From Methylovirgula sp. (GTDB lineage Bacteria; Pseudomonadota; Alphaproteobacteria; Rhizobiales; Beijerinckiaceae): a stretch of 64,000 bases of DNA. The notes beneath the pieces are model-generated. The model did not search any database and had not been told where the DNA came from. It saw nothing but the letters and a program-made list of their open reading frames with translations. Numbering within the stretch: the stretch's first letter is position 1; every line of letters starts with the position of its first letter. The DNA lies in assembly GCF_037200945.1 (NCBI RefSeq), contig NZ_JBBCGP010000001.1, positions 744,001 to 808,000 on the forward strand, written 5' to 3'. Of the stretch, positions 27,491-37,950 are shown piece by piece. The position numbers were made by a program, and so were the translations under genes.

Positions 27491-28258
27491 TCAAGGTTTA
27501 AGGAACACGTAGATATCGACCCCAAGATAAGGATCTTCGGCGCTGGTCAAAGACGTCAAATATTCCTCGATGAAGAAATTCTGCGCCTCAAGACCCTTCT
27601 CGTCGAGATAAGCGGTAACGAGGTCATACGTCGAATCGATGTCGTCATAGGGGCCGCGATGCTGGAACTTGATCGCCTTGCCGGCTGGCGACTGGCCGAG
27701 CGTGACGCCATCGGTCAGCGTGGCTTTTGACCCTGCCGCGACCGGCAGCATCGCGGTGAAGTCAAATCCATTATCGTCTTCCTGGGTGAACATCGCCAGC
27801 GGATGGCCGGTGATTTTGAGACCCGCCTTGTCGGCCGCCCCTTTCACGCGCTCCAGCGTGTCCTTGATTGTCTTGAAACCGCCATCCCATTTGGCCTTGG
27901 CGGTAAGCAGGACCACCGGCCGAGGCGGCACGTCGAGGGTCACGGTCGTGGAATTGTTCGGCACGCCGGGCGCGCCCTGATCCGCGTCATTGGGCCCAAA
28001 ACCCGGCGGGGGCCCCGGCGGTGGGGGCGGCGGTTCTCCCGGTGCAGCTGGCGCGGCGGCGTGGGCCGGTGGGGACGAAGCCGGTTTCGAGACGGCTGCG
28101 GGCGGCGGAGCACCAGGTTGATGAGCGGCTGGCGGTTGCGAGGCGGTCGCAGGCGACGCCGGAATCGCAGGTGCTGGGGGTGGCGTCTGCGCAAGGCTGG
28201 GTCCGGCGAACATCGTCAGCCCGACCGCAAATGCGCACCCGATCCAGGCACCCTTCAT
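27491..28258 (-). CDS. Exported proline-rich protein with GyrI-like effector-binding domain
   Basis: Protein of 255 residues from the ATG at 28258. It has a signal peptide (WIGCAFAVGLTMFAGPSLAQ), then about 85 residues of Pro/Ala-rich linker. A C-terminal domain of about 140 residues begins at VLLTAKAKWDGGF and contains AGLKITGHPLAMFTQEDD, GKAIKFQHRGPYDDIDSTYD and EEYLTSLTSAEDP. That pattern matches the GyrI-like/AraC-effector-binding (SOUL-like) fold. Such domains usually sit in cytoplasmic regulators; here it is exported, implying ligand binding in the periplasm. Ligand and role are unknown. Confidence 0.75.
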   Translation of the reverse strand: MKGAWIGCAFAVGLTMFAGPSLAQTPPPAPAIPASPATASQPPAAHQPGAPPPAAVSKPASSPPAHAAAPAAPGEPPPPPPGPPPGFGPNDADQGAPGVPNNSTTVTLDVPPRPVVLLTAKAKWDGGFKTIKDTLERVKGAADKAGLKITGHPLAMFTQEDDNGFDFTAMLPVAAGSKATLTDGVTLGQSPAGKAIKFQHRGPYDDIDSTYDLVTAYLDEKGLEAQNFFIEEYLTSLTSAEDPYLGVDIYVFLKP

Positions 28259-28354
28259 CCGTCTCTCCGTCTCGCCGCGATGGTCCACGGGCAAATCCTT
28301 GGCCTCGGCGGCAGCTTTGTCTTATATGGAGTGCAAAGTAATGGAGCGTAAAAA

Positions 28355-29224
28355 ATGCACCCCCTCGCGGGCAGAACCGTGACCAAGATGAATGGTCTCG
28401 GCAACGCGATCCTGATCCTCGATCTGCGCGATACTGGCTATCGGCTCGATCCGCCGATGGTTCGCGCGATCGCCCAGGCCCCGGACCTGTGTTTCGACCA
28501 GCTCATGGTCTTGCACGCGCCCGTCTCGCTCGGCACCGAGGCCTATGTCCGCATTTACAATCGTGACGGCAGCGAAGCCGGCGCCTGCGGCAACGGCACG
28601 CGCTGCGTCGCCTGGTTCCTGCTGGATGACGACGGACCGCAGGACAATCTTCGGGTCGAGACGCTCAACGGCATTCTGGAATGCCGACGCGAGGGTGAGC
28701 GGCGCTTTTCGGTTGAGATGGGCGCGCCGAAATTCGACTGGCGCGACATTCCGCTGGCAAAGCCCGTTGCCGATACGTCGGCGATTCCCTTCCCGATCGG
28801 CCCGGATGGCACGCCACGCTTCGCGGCAACCCTCAGCATGGGCAATCCGCACGCTGTCTTCTTCTTTGAAGATCTGCCCGTCTACGATCTTTCCGTCCTG
28901 GGACCGGAGCTCGAACGCGATCCGCTGTTTCCCGAGCGCGCCAACATCTCCTTCGCCCGGGTTCGTGCCCGCGACCATATCGTCATTCGCGTCTGGGAGC
29001 GCGGCGCCGGCCTCACCTATGCCTGTGGCTCCGCGGCTTGTGCCGTCCTGGTCGCCGCGGCCCGCAAGGGCCTGACAGGGCGCCATGCCGTCGTCAGCCT
29101 GCCGGGCGGCGATCTCTCAGTGACCTGGCGCGAGAGCGACGATCAGGTCGTCCTATCAGGGCCGGTCGAGTGGGAATTCGAAGTGGTGCTCGAATCGAAC
29201 TGGCTTGAGGACGCCGCGGCGTGA
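28355..29224 (+). CDS. dapF: Diaminopimelate epimerase
   Basis: Cofactor-independent racemase of 289 residues converting LL- to meso-diaminopimelate for lysine and peptidoglycan. The catalytic cysteines are in SEAGACGNGTRCVAW and TYACGSAACAVLVAA; the N-terminal TKMNGLGNAILILDLR and the segment MGNPHAVFF are also family motifs. Its stop overlaps the mtaB start by 4 bp (GTGA), a coupling common in Hyphomicrobiales. Confidence 0.96.
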   Translation: MHPLAGRTVTKMNGLGNAILILDLRDTGYRLDPPMVRAIAQAPDLCFDQLMVLHAPVSLGTEAYVRIYNRDGSEAGACGNGTRCVAWFLLDDDGPQDNLRVETLNGILECRREGERRFSVEMGAPKFDWRDIPLAKPVADTSAIPFPIGPDGTPRFAATLSMGNPHAVFFFEDLPVYDLSVLGPELERDPLFPERANISFARVRARDHIVIRVWERGAGLTYACGSAACAVLVAAARKGLTGRHAVVSLPGGDLSVTWRESDDQVVLSGPVEWEFEVVLESNWLEDAAA

Positions 29225-30480
29225 GTGCCGTGGCGCGTCCCAAGGTTGAAATCGTCAATTTCGGCTGCCGGTTAAATCTCGTCGAAGGCGAAGCCATGCG
29301 CCGCGCGGCAGAGGCGGCCGGGCGCGACAATCTCGTCATTATCAACACCTGCGCCGTCACCGCCGAAGCAGCGCGGCAGGCCCGCCAGACCATCCGCCGG
29401 CTGAAGCGCGAAGCGCCGGAGCGCCAAATCCTCGTCACCGGCTGCGCGGCGCAGACGTCGCCCGCGAGCTTTGCCGATATGCCTGAGGTCGCGCGGGTGC
29501 TCGGCAATGTCGAGAAATTCCGTGCCGACGCTTTCGCGCCACGCCGAAACCAGCGCGTCGATGTCGGCGATATTTTCGCCGAACCGGCGCCGCCGCCGAG
29601 GGCTTTGGGCAGCGTCGAAGATCATACCCGTGCCTTCCTTGCGATTCAGACCGGCTGCGACCATCGCTGCACCTTTTGCATCATCCCCTATGGACGCGGC
29701 CCGTCGCGCTCGACGCCCGCGGACGAGATCGTTGCCGCCGCGCAGAATTGTGTCGCGCAAGGTTTTCACGAGATCGTCCTGACCGGCGTCGATCTCACCG
29801 CCTATGGCCGCGATTTCGACGGGCGACCCGGCCTCGGCAAACTAGCAAAGGCGATACTCCGCGCGGCGCCGGGTCTCGCTCGGCTGCGGCTGTCTTCGAT
29901 CGATTGTATCGAGACGGACGACGATCTGCTCGACGTCATCGCCAACGAGCCGCGGCTGATGCCGCATCTGCACCTCTCGCTGCAAGCCGGAAGCGACATG
30001 ATCCTGAAACGGATGAAGCGCCGCCATAGCCGCGCCGAGTCCGTGCAATTCTGCGCCGATATCCGTAAGGCGCGCCCCGGCATCGTCTTCGGCGCCGATC
30101 TCATCGCCGGCTTTCCGACCGAGACGGAGGCGATGTTTGCCGACACGCTGGCGCTCATTGAAGATTGCGGCCTGACGCATCTGCATGTCTTCCCGTTTTC
30201 GCCGCGGCCGGGAACCCCGGCAGCACTGATGCCGCAGCTCCCGCCGGGCATTGCCGCCGCGCGCGCGAAAACATTGCGGCAGGCCGGCGAAGCGGCGCTC
30301 CAGCGCCATCTCACGGCCCAGACCGGAAAGATCCTGACCGTTCTGACCGAGCGCGGCGACACCGCGCGGGCGGAGGATTTCACAAAAGTGCGCGTCGGCA
30401 ACATTCCGGCCGGACGGCTCATGAACGCCCGGATTGGCCGCCACGATGGCAAGATGTTGATCGCCGAGGCGCTGTCCTGA
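29221..30480 (+). CDS. mtaB: tRNA t6A37 methylthiotransferase MtaB
   Basis: Radical-SAM methylthiotransferase of 419 residues that converts t6A37 to ms2t6A37 in tRNAs reading ANN codons. The N-terminal UPF0004 domain supplies cysteines in FGCRLN, INTCAVT and VTGCAAQ. The radical SAM cluster is CDHRCTFC (CxxxCxxC), followed by YGRGPSRS. The C-terminal TRAM-like region is short. The start is a GTG that overlaps dapF by 4 bp. The SKMQYR-type hallmark of MiaB is absent, which supports MtaB. Confidence 0.93.
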   Translation: MSAVARPKVEIVNFGCRLNLVEGEAMRRAAEAAGRDNLVIINTCAVTAEAARQARQTIRRLKREAPERQILVTGCAAQTSPASFADMPEVARVLGNVEKFRADAFAPRRNQRVDVGDIFAEPAPPPRALGSVEDHTRAFLAIQTGCDHRCTFCIIPYGRGPSRSTPADEIVAAAQNCVAQGFHEIVLTGVDLTAYGRDFDGRPGLGKLAKAILRAAPGLARLRLSSIDCIETDDDLLDVIANEPRLMPHLHLSLQAGSDMILKRMKRRHSRAESVQFCADIRKARPGIVFGADLIAGFPTETEAMFADTLALIEDCGLTHLHVFPFSPRPGTPAALMPQLPPGIAAARAKTLRQAGEAALQRHLTAQTGKILTVLTERGDTARAEDFTKVRVGNIPAGRLMNARIGRHDGKMLIAEALS

Positions 30481-30572
30481 GTTTGCCCGAATGGACGAGC
30501 CTTCTGCGACGGCGGCGACGCTGACGCATTTTCACGGACGTGCTAAAGCGCGCGGATAGTTCGAGAGGCCCG

Positions 30573-32165
30573 ATGTCAGAAAAGCTCCATTCGATCGCTC
30601 GCGCGATGATTTCCGTGTCAGACAAAACTGGCCTCGTGGAGTTCGCGCAAGCGCTCGCGGCGCGCGGTATCGAGATCGTCTCGACCGGCGGCACGCATAA
30701 GGCGCTCGTTGCGGCAGGCATCGCCGCGCGTGATGTTTCGGAACTCACCGGCTTTCCCGAAATGATGGACGGCCGCGTCAAGACGCTGCATCCGAAAGTG
30801 CATGGCGGCCTGCTTGCCATCCGCGAAAACCCGGAGCACGAAGCGGCGATGCTGGCGCACGACATCGCGCCGATCGATCTTCTCGTCGTCAATCTTTATC
30901 CGTTCGAAGCGACGGTCGCCAAAGGCGCCGACTTCGACGAATGTATCGAAAACATCGACATTGGCGGCCCCGCAATGATCCGCGCAGCATCGAAGAATTT
31001 CGACGCCGTGAGCGTGATCGTCGATGTCGCGGATTATCCGAAACTGCTTGCCGAGCTTGAAACGAACACCGGCAAGACGAGCCTCGGCTTCCGTCGTGCT
31101 TTGGCGCAAAAGGCTTTCGCGCGTACCGCCGTCTATGATGCCGGAATTTCCAATTGGTTCGCGGCGCAGATCGGCGAGAAAGCGCCATATTATCGCGCTT
31201 TCGGCGGTCTGAAGCTCGAAGCACTGCGCTATGGCGAGAATCCGCATCAGGCCGCAGCCTTCTACGCCAACGAGCAGCCGAGTTTCGGGCTTGCCACTGC
31301 CAAACAGATTCAAGGCAAGCAGCTTTCCTACAACAATGTCGGCGATACCGATGCGGCGCTCGAACTCGTCAGCGAATTCGATCCCGCGAAGAATGCGGCG
31401 GTCGCGATCATCAAACATGCCAATCCTTGCGGCGTGGCGCAGGCGCAAAGTCTCGACGAGGCTTACAGGCTTGCGCTGCGCAGCGATCCGGTCTCGGCCT
31501 TCGGCGGTATTATCGCGCTGAACCGGACACTCGATGCCGCCACCGCGCGGGAGATCATTAAAATTTTCACCGAGGTGATCATCGCGCCGGACGCAACCGA
31601 AGAGGCACGCGCGATCATCGCGACGAAGCTCAATCTGCGGCTGCTGCTCACCGGCGGCCTGCCCGATCCGCGCCGCCACGAACTCACCTTTCGCTCGGTC
31701 AATGGCGGCTTTCTGGTGCAGGGCCGCGACAACGCACTTGTCGATGACATGGAATTGCAGGTCGTCACGAAACGCGCGCCGACGGCAGCCGAACTCGCCG
31801 ATCTCAAGTTCGCGTTCCGCGTCGCCAAACACGTCAAATCGAATGCGATCGTCTATGCCAAGGGCGGCGCGACCGTCGGCATTGGTGCGGGGCAGATGAG
31901 CCGCGTCGATTCCTCGCGCATCGCCGCGCAGAAGGCGCTCGAAGCCGCGCAGACGGCGGGGCTTCCAGAGAGTCTGGCGAAAGGCGCGGTCGTCGCGTCC
32001 GACGCCTTCTTCCCGTTCTCTGACGGCTTGCTGGCGGCGGCATCGGCGGGTGCGACGGCCGTGATTCAGCCCGGCGGCTCATTGCGTGATGGCGATGTCA
32101 TCGAGGCGGCGGACGCCGAGGGGCTCGCGATGGTCTTCACCGGCGCACGGCACTTCCGGCATTAG
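30573..32165 (+). CDS. purH: Bifunctional AICAR transformylase / IMP cyclohydrolase
   Basis: Enzyme of 530 residues catalysing the last two steps of IMP synthesis. The N-terminal IMP cyclohydrolase domain has [23 protein letters not shown] and [13 protein letters not shown]. The C-terminal transformylase domain has [21 protein letters not shown] and [10 protein letters not shown]. The ATG at 30573 follows a GAGAGG ribosome site; an upstream frame to 30540 lacks one. The gene stands alone and is followed by a type B repeat. Confidence 0.97.
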   Translation: MSEKLHSIARAMISVSDKTGLVEFAQALAARGIEIVSTGGTHKALVAAGIAARDVSELTGFPEMMDGRVKTLHPKVHGGLLAIRENPEHEAAMLAHDIAPIDLLVVNLYPFEATVAKGADFDECIENIDIGGPAMIRAASKNFDAVSVIVDVADYPKLLAELETNTGKTSLGFRRALAQKAFARTAVYDAGISNWFAAQIGEKAPYYRAFGGLKLEALRYGENPHQAAAFYANEQPSFGLATAKQIQGKQLSYNNVGDTDAALELVSEFDPAKNAAVAIIKHANPCGVAQAQSLDEAYRLALRSDPVSAFGGIIALNRTLDAATAREIIKIFTEVIIAPDATEEARAIIATKLNLRLLLTGGLPDPRRHELTFRSVNGGFLVQGRDNALVDDMELQVVTKRAPTAAELADLKFAFRVAKHVKSNAIVYAKGGATVGIGAGQMSRVDSSRIAAQKALEAAQTAGLPESLAKGAVVASDAFFPFSDGLLAAASAGATAVIQPGGSLRDGDVIEAADAEGLAMVFTGARHFRH

Positions 32166-32170
32166 GTAGC

Positions 32171-32279
32171 TGTCATGCCCGGCCTTGTGCCGGGTATCCA
32201 CGCCGAGACATTGCTGTGATGATTATGATTAAGCAGTGGTGTGGCTGCGTGGATGGCCGGGACAAGCCCGGCCATGACG
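32171..32279. repeat. Interspersed palindromic repeat (type B), between purH and accA
   Basis: Arms of about 33 bp (GTCATGCCCGGCCTTGTGC.. and ..GACAAGCCCGGCCATGAC) are nearly complementary and enclose a 43-bp centre. This type of element is widespread in intergenic gaps of Bradyrhizobium-related genomes. It lies between the convergent purH and accA genes, where it could fold in both transcripts. Confidence 0.85.
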
Positions 32280-32301
32280 TGCCCTGACGAGCAATGACGC
32301 G

Positions 32302-33255
32302 CTAAATCTTCCGGCCCATCGCCAGAAACTTGTCGGCGCGGGCGTCGCGAAGCGCGTCTGGCGACATATTGCCGAAGCTCTCAAGCGCCGAGGCAATGGC
32401 ATTGCCTGTGGCGGCAATCGCCGCGGCTGGATCGCGATGCGCGCCGCCGATCGGCTCGGAAATGATCGCATCGATGAGACCGAAGCGCAGCAAATCCTGC
32501 GCAGTGATCTTCATATTGGTTGCGGCGTCTTGCGCCCTGGCCGCATCGCGCCAGAGGATCGAGGCCGAGGCTTCGGGCGAGGCAACAGTGTAGATCGCAT
32601 GTTCGAGCATCAGCACGCGATTGCAGGCGGCGATCGCAATGGCGCCACCTGAACCGCCCTCGCCGATGACGACCGCGACATTTGGCACGCCGAGCGACAG
32701 CGACCTGTCGGTAGAGCGGGCAATCGCCTCGGCTTGGCCGCGCTCTTCCGCATCGACGCCAGGAAACGCGCCCGCCGTATCGACCAGCGAAATCACCGGC
32801 AACGAAAAGCGGTCGGCGAGCTCCATCAGCCGCACGGCCTTGCGATAGCCTTCCGGCCGCGCCATGCCGAAATTATGCTTGAGGCGCGTCTCGGTGTCAT
32901 TGCCCTTCTCTTGCCCGATGAGGCAAACCGAGGTGCCGCGAAAACGCGCGAAGCCGCCGATAATGGCCGCGTCCTCGCCAAACAGCCGATCGCCGGCGAG
33001 CGGCGTGAAATCGGTGACAAGGCCGGCAACGAAGTCAGCGTAATGCGGCCGTTGCGGATGGCGGGCGACCTGGGTCTTCTGCCAGGGCGTGAGGCCGGCA
33101 TACAGATCGGCCAAGGCCTTCTCGGCGCGGATTTCGAGCCGCGTCAGATCCTCGCTCCCCACGCCATGCTCACCGTCGCCGACAAGCGCGCGCAATTCCT
33201 CGACTTTGGTGTCGAGGTCGGCAACCGGTTTTTCAAAATCGAGGTAGGTGCGCAT
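32302..33255 (-). CDS. accA: Acetyl-CoA carboxylase carboxyltransferase subunit alpha
   Basis: Subunit of 317 residues from the ATG at 33255 (MRTYLDFEKPVADLD), matching the usual AccA length and N-terminus. With AccD it transfers CO2 from biotin to acetyl-CoA at the start of fatty acid synthesis. Motifs visible: AGLTPWQKTQVARHPQRPH, GRPEGYRKAVRLM, SLVDTAGAFPGVDAEERGQ, GEGGSGGAIAI and a C-terminal GGAHRDP. A longer frame to 33312 is not needed. Confidence 0.96.
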   Translation of the reverse strand: MRTYLDFEKPVADLDTKVEELRALVGDGEHGVGSEDLTRLEIRAEKALADLYAGLTPWQKTQVARHPQRPHYADFVAGLVTDFTPLAGDRLFGEDAAIIGGFARFRGTSVCLIGQEKGNDTETRLKHNFGMARPEGYRKAVRLMELADRFSLPVISLVDTAGAFPGVDAEERGQAEAIARSTDRSLSLGVPNVAVVIGEGGSGGAIAIAACNRVLMLEHAIYTVASPEASASILWRDAARAQDAATNMKITAQDLLRFGLIDAIISEPIGGAHRDPAAAIAATGNAIASALESFGNMSPDALRDARADKFLAMGRKI

Positions 33256-33380
33256 AAAGCCAGTCAGGTGAACAAAGCGGGGAGAACTGCCGAAATAGAC
33301 GCTTTCAGTCAAGCAAGATGGGGTTTCGCGCCAGCCTCATAAAGGCGCATCGCGAAAGAAGATTAATCCGGCGCCCGAAT

Positions 33381-34313
33381 TCAATCGAAAAGGCTCGAAA
33401 CGCTTTCTTCCTTGGCGGTGCGCGCGATTGCCTCGCCGATCAGCGGGGCAATCGGCAGAACGCGGATGTTGTTGGTCTGAAGCATCGCTTCGGTCGGCGC
33501 GATTGTGTCGGTGACGACCAGCTCCTTGAGAGAGGACTTGGCGATCCGTGCCACGGCGCCGCCCGACAGCACGCCATGCGTGATGTAGGCGTAGACATCC
33601 CTGGCGCCCTGCGCAATGAGCGCGTCGGCGGCGTTGCAAAGCGTGCCGCCGGAATCGACGATGTCATCGACGAGAATACAGGTCTTGCCGGTCGGATCAC
33701 CGATGACATTCATCACTTCAGATTCGCCCGCCCGTTCGCGCCTTTTATCGACGATGGCCAACGGCGCGTCGATGCGCTTGGCAAGCGCGCGGGCGCGCAC
33801 GACGCCGCCCACGTCGGGCGAAACGACCATGACGTTTTTCAGGTCGTTGCGCTCCTTGATGTCGCGCACCATCACTGGCGCCGCGAACAAATTGTCCGTC
33901 GGAATGTCGAAAAAGCCCTGAATCTGCCCGGCATGGAGATCGACCGTCAGCACGCGGTCGGCGCCGGCGCGGCTGATGAGATTGGCAACGAGCTTGGCCG
34001 AGATCGGCGTGCGCGGACCGGGTTTGCGGTCCTGCCGCGCATAGCCGAAATAGGGAATGACCGCAGTAATGCGCCGGGCTGACGCGCGGCGGAGCGCGTC
34101 GGTCATGATCAGCACTTCCATCAGATGGTCATTGGCCGGGAACGACGTCGATTGCACGACGAACGTGTCCTGGCCGCGGACGTTCTCCTGGATCTCAACG
34201 AAAATCTCCATATCCGCGAAACGCCGCACCTGACACTTGGTCAAAGGCACGCCGATGTAAGCGGCGATGGCAGCGGTCAGCGCATGATTGGAATTACCAG
34301 AGAGGATTTTCAT
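33381..34313 (-). CDS. prs: Ribose-phosphate pyrophosphokinase
   Basis: PRPP synthase of 310 residues from [16 protein letters not shown]. Several in-frame ATG codons just upstream (34319, 34325) leave the exact start open, since the local sequence repeats ATGTCG. Family motifs: [36 protein letters not shown], and the PRPP-binding loop [15 protein letters not shown]. It makes PRPP for purines, pyrimidines, His and Trp. Confidence 0.96.
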   Translation of the reverse strand: MKILSGNSNHALTAAIAAYIGVPLTKCQVRRFADMEIFVEIQENVRGQDTFVVQSTSFPANDHLMEVLIMTDALRRASARRITAVIPYFGYARQDRKPGPRTPISAKLVANLISRAGADRVLTVDLHAGQIQGFFDIPTDNLFAAPVMVRDIKERNDLKNVMVVSPDVGGVVRARALAKRIDAPLAIVDKRRERAGESEVMNVIGDPTGKTCILVDDIVDSGGTLCNAADALIAQGARDVYAYITHGVLSGGAVARIAKSSLKELVVTDTIAPTEAMLQTNNIRVLPIAPLIGEAIARTAKEESVSSLFD

Positions 34314-34370
34314 CGACATCGACATTGACGGATAAGACGCCCGTGCGTCCATAGAATTGAACGGCGGTGC

Positions 34371-34793
34371 TTAACGCACCCGCGTCCATGTCTCGCCGCC
34401 GCAGGCGCCGCCGCCCGGCACACAACCTTGAATGCGCAACGCCGCGGCGCTCTGCACCGAAACGGAGATCGTATAGGTCTGGCCGTCCTGGGCATTGTAG
34501 CTATAGCCCGCCCAATTGTTCGGGCCGTGGGCCCGCAGGCTATAAAGAACTTCGAGGCCGAGAACGGTGTGATTGCGCCGGCGCGGATCGGGATTATGCA
34601 CGTCCTTGCCCGCGGGCGTGATCGTCTGCACCACTTTGCCACACCAGGCCGCGCCGCAGCGATGAATGCGGATCGTCGCGGTGCCATCGGCAACGCGCCA
34701 GTCACCGGCCGGCGTGATTTCGGCGAAAGCGGCGGTCGAGGCCAAGAGCAAACCTGTCAAGCAAAGCGGGCGGGCAAGCTGCGAAAAGGTCAT
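34371..34793 (-). CDS. Exported DUF2147-family protein
   Basis: Protein of 140 residues with a signal peptide (LTGLLLASTAAFAE, cleavage near residue 25) and a good GAGGA ribosome site. The mature domain fits DUF2147: GDWRVADGTATIRIHRCGAAWCGKVVQ, LGLEVLYSLR, and NNWAGYSYNAQDGQTYTIS ending in ETWTRVR. Four cysteines may form two disulfides. DUF2147 proteins are periplasmic and of unknown function, sometimes linked to envelope stress. Confidence 0.82.
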   Translation of the reverse strand: MTFSQLARPLCLTGLLLASTAAFAEITPAGDWRVADGTATIRIHRCGAAWCGKVVQTITPAGKDVHNPDPRRRNHTVLGLEVLYSLRAHGPNNWAGYSYNAQDGQTYTISVSVQSAAALRIQGCVPGGGACGGETWTRVR

Positions 34794-34883
34794 AGGCTAT
34801 CCTCGTGTTCAAACTTTTCTTCGCGGTCTGCAAAGCTGCGACCGGCGGCCGGGGGTGTGCTTATAGCATCGGGAAAGGGCTGG

Positions 34884-35624
34884 CTAGCGCTGCGCAGTCA
34901 TACCGTAGCCATTACTGGCAGGGGCCACGGCACTAGCGGGGGCCCCGGTTGGCGTGGTGGCTGCTGCAGGCCCTGAGGCGGCAACCACGGTTCGCCCGTC
35001 TTGCGCTGGCGGCGGCGCGCCATCTGCAACCTGCTGCGTTGGCGCCGTGGCGGGCGTGCTCGCGGCGATCGCCTCGGGCGTATTGGTCATGACAGCGGCG
35101 AGGTCGGCGGCGCTTTTCTGCGCCACTGTTGCCAGAACGTCATCATTGACCAGCGACCAGGGATCCGGCGCCGTACCGCGGAGGACGACCTCATTCTCGA
35201 CGCGCTGCGTGCGATGCTTCCCGGCATCGAAGACATCGAGAACATACGATACGAGCGTCGCGGCATCGCCCTCGGAATCGGCACTGAGATAACCGCGCAC
35301 CAGATAATTGGGCTGCCCGGCATCGGCGATCGAGATACCACCACGCTTGGCATAGGCCGTCAGCATCGCCTGGAATCTGTCGTCGAGGCCGCCCGGCGCA
35401 CCGCTGATGCTGGCCACGGCCAATGTGGCACCGGACGGGCTGACGCCCGGACGCGGCGTGATATTGTCTGACGACGACGGCATGGCGGCGACCGGCGCTT
35501 GCGCCGCATCCTCGACGCAGCCGCTGAGCCCAAATCCGCACGCCAGCGCCGCCCAGATCATCCAAAGACGGGCTGCGGATACGGAATGGCGGACGGGCGT
35601 CGGAACGCCGAAGCTTCGATCCAT
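34884..35624 (-). CDS. Predicted lipoprotein of unknown function
   Basis: Protein of 246 residues. The lipobox LSGC is at about residues 33-36 after a hydrophobic stretch (LWMIWAALACGFG), predicting lipid attachment. The AGAGG ribosome site supports the ATG at 35624. The middle part (ASISGAPGGLDDRFQAML...NYLVRGYLSADSEGDA...VLDVFDAGKHRTQRVENEV) looks like a compact alpha/beta domain, and the C-terminal 60 residues are low-complexity Ala/Pro/Thr. I do not recognise a named function. It is divergent from uvrC. Confidence 0.75.
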   Translation of the reverse strand: MDRSFGVPTPVRHSVSAARLWMIWAALACGFGLSGCVEDAAQAPVAAMPSSSDNITPRPGVSPSGATLAVASISGAPGGLDDRFQAMLTAYAKRGGISIADAGQPNYLVRGYLSADSEGDAATLVSYVLDVFDAGKHRTQRVENEVVLRGTAPDPWSLVNDDVLATVAQKSAADLAAVMTNTPEAIAASTPATAPTQQVADGAPPPAQDGRTVVAASGPAAATTPTGAPASAVAPASNGYGMTAQR

Positions 35625-35900
35625 GTCGCCTCTAATGTCGCCTCAAATAACGCCGCTTCTGCACGGCGGACCGGCGGCCGCGTGGGCCAACTTGGGGCAT
35701 TGCCCGGATGGAACAGCTAACCCGATTTTAACCCAAGGTCCAGACGGGCGACCCCCGCCAGCCCCGCCTCCTGGATGAATTGCCTGCGGAATCATCTTCC
35801 TAGATCGAATCGCTGGCGGCGGCCGCATGCCCCACAACAAAGGCCAAGAGCAGCGAAATCCGGCTTTCCCTCGCCGCCCCCGCCGCCTACATCTCAACAA

Positions 35901-37880
35901 ATGCGACCGACAGAAAATTCCGAGACCTCCAGCTTCGCCACGCCCGAAGACGCGGCGGTCGAGACCGGCGAAACCGAGCCGGTCATCGAATTTGGCGACG
36001 CGCCGCCTGATGGCGCGCTGAAGCGCGGCGTCGAGGTCATCAGGGCGCATTGGAAACATGCGCCGCCCGGCCCCGGTGTCTATCGGATGCTCGGCGCCGA
36101 CGGCGAAGTCCTCTACGTCGGCAAGGCGAGAAGCGTGCGCAAGCGCATCGCGAGTTATATGCGGCTTGCCGGCCAGACCCACCGCATCGCGCGGATGATC
36201 TCGCTCACCGCCTCGATGGTTTTTGTTTCGACCGGAACAGAGACCGAGGCGCTGCTGCTTGAGACGAATTACATCAAGCAGATGAAGCCGCGCTTCAACG
36301 TGCTGATGCGCGACGACAAGTCGTTTCCCTATATTTTCATCAGCGGCGATCATCCGGCGCCGCAGATCATGAAACATCGTGGGGCGCGCGACCGGAAGGG
36401 CGATTATTTCGGCCCCTTCGCCAGCGTCTGGGCGGTCAACCGCACGTTGAATGCATTGGAGCGCGCATTTCTCCTGCGCTCCTGCACCGATTCCTATTTC
36501 GCCAATCGCACGCGGCCGTGTCTGCTGCATCAGATCAAGAGATGTTCGGCGCCTTGCACCGGTGAAATCGGACTTGGAGATTATGCGGAACTGGTCGGCG
36601 AGGCACGCGCCTTTCTCTCCGGCAAGAGCCGCGCGGTGCGCGACATACTCGCGACCGAAATGAACGAAGCCGCCGAAGTGCTTGCTTATGAGCACGCGGG
36701 GCGGCTGCGCGACCGTATTGCAGCGCTCTCCAATATCCAGGGCGCGCAAGGGATAAATCCGCATTCGGTCGAAGAAGCAGATGTGTTCGCCATCGCCGAG
36801 GAAGCGGGACAATTCTGTATCGAAGTCTTCTTCTTCCGCACCTATCAGAACTGGGGCAACCGCGCGTATTTTCCGCGTGCCGACAAGAGCCTCAGCCCAA
36901 GCGAAGTGCTCGATGCCTTCGTCGCACAATTCTATGCCGACAAGCCCGCTGCCCGGCTCATCCTGCTCTCGCACGAGATCGAGGACCGCGACCTGCTCGA
37001 ACGCGCGCTTTGCGAACGCGCCGGGCATCGCATCGAAGTCGCCGTGCCGCAGCGGGGCGAAAAGAAAGACCTTGTCGATCACGCCACGCAAAATGGGCGC
37101 GAAGCGCTCGGCCGCAAACTGGCAGATAGCGCGAGCCAGGAAAAGCTGCTCGCGGCGCTCGCCACTGCGTTCGGCATCGAAGATACGCTGCGGCGGATCG
37201 AGGTCTACGACAATTCCCACATCATGGGCACGAATGCCGTCGGCGCGATGATCGTCGCCGGGGCGGACGGGTTCATGAAGACGCATTATCGCACCTTCAA
37301 CATCAAGGGCGAGGATTTAACGCCCGGCGACGATTTCGGCATGATGCGCGAAGTGCTGCGCCGCCGCTTCACCCGTCTCGCCAAAGAGGACGAGGGCGCC
37401 AACCAAGACCCCGAGGCTTTTCCGCAGCGGCCTGACCTTATCCTGATCGACGGCGGCAAGGGCCAGTTCGAAGCAACGCGGACCGTACTCGCCGATCTCG
37501 GCGTCAACGATGTCGCAATCGTCGCGATTGCCAAAGGGCTCGATCGCGAAGCGGGCCGCGAAACATTTTTTGTCGAGGGCAAGGAGCCGTTCCGGCTGCC
37601 GCCGCGCGATCCGGCGCTTTATTTCGTCGAGCGATTGCGCGACGAGGCGCATCGCTTCGCCATCGGCACGCATCGCGCTCGCCGCAAGAAGGATTTTACC
37701 CGCAGCCCGCTGGATGAGATCGCCGGCGTCGGCCCGGCGCGCAAACGCGCGCTGTTGCAGGCCTTCGGCACGGCCAAGGCTGTTGCTCACGCCGGCTTGG
37801 CCGATCTCGAAAAGGTGGACGGCATCAATTCCGCCACGGCGAAGCTCGTCTACGATTTCTTCCATGGCGAACGGGCGTAG
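35901..37880 (+). CDS. uvrC: UvrABC excinuclease subunit C
   Basis: Nucleotide-excision-repair nuclease of 659 residues from the ATG at 35901, which follows the only plausible leader; the frame extends to 35775 without a clear ribosome site. The N-terminal GIY-YIG nuclease is [21 protein letters not shown], followed by the Cys motif [12 protein letters not shown] and a UvrB-binding UVR region. The C-terminal RNase H-like domain has [15 protein letters not shown] and [10 protein letters not shown], and a tandem helix-hairpin-helix ends the protein ([13 protein letters not shown]). Order uvrC-pgsA-moaD-moaE is typical of the group. Confidence 0.95.
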   Translation: MRPTENSETSSFATPEDAAVETGETEPVIEFGDAPPDGALKRGVEVIRAHWKHAPPGPGVYRMLGADGEVLYVGKARSVRKRIASYMRLAGQTHRIARMISLTASMVFVSTGTETEALLLETNYIKQMKPRFNVLMRDDKSFPYIFISGDHPAPQIMKHRGARDRKGDYFGPFASVWAVNRTLNALERAFLLRSCTDSYFANRTRPCLLHQIKRCSAPCTGEIGLGDYAELVGEARAFLSGKSRAVRDILATEMNEAAEVLAYEHAGRLRDRIAALSNIQGAQGINPHSVEEADVFAIAEEAGQFCIEVFFFRTYQNWGNRAYFPRADKSLSPSEVLDAFVAQFYADKPAARLILLSHEIEDRDLLERALCERAGHRIEVAVPQRGEKKDLVDHATQNGREALGRKLADSASQEKLLAALATAFGIEDTLRRIEVYDNSHIMGTNAVGAMIVAGADGFMKTHYRTFNIKGEDLTPGDDFGMMREVLRRRFTRLAKEDEGANQDPEAFPQRPDLILIDGGKGQFEATRTVLADLGVNDVAIVAIAKGLDREAGRETFFVEGKEPFRLPPRDPALYFVERLRDEAHRFAIGTHRARRKKDFTRSPLDEIAGVGPARKRALLQAFGTAKAVAHAGLADLEKVDGINSATAKLVYDFFHGERA

Positions 37881-37950
37881 CGGTGCCACACCATTCACAC
37901 TCACGCATCCTTCTATTGACCTTTCGCGCCACGGCATGTTCCTTCGCCCT

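Noticed and set aside
35643..37286. A 547-codon open frame antisense to uvrC
   Set aside because: Arises from codon-position GC bias on the strand opposite uvrC; no domain match and no start signal.
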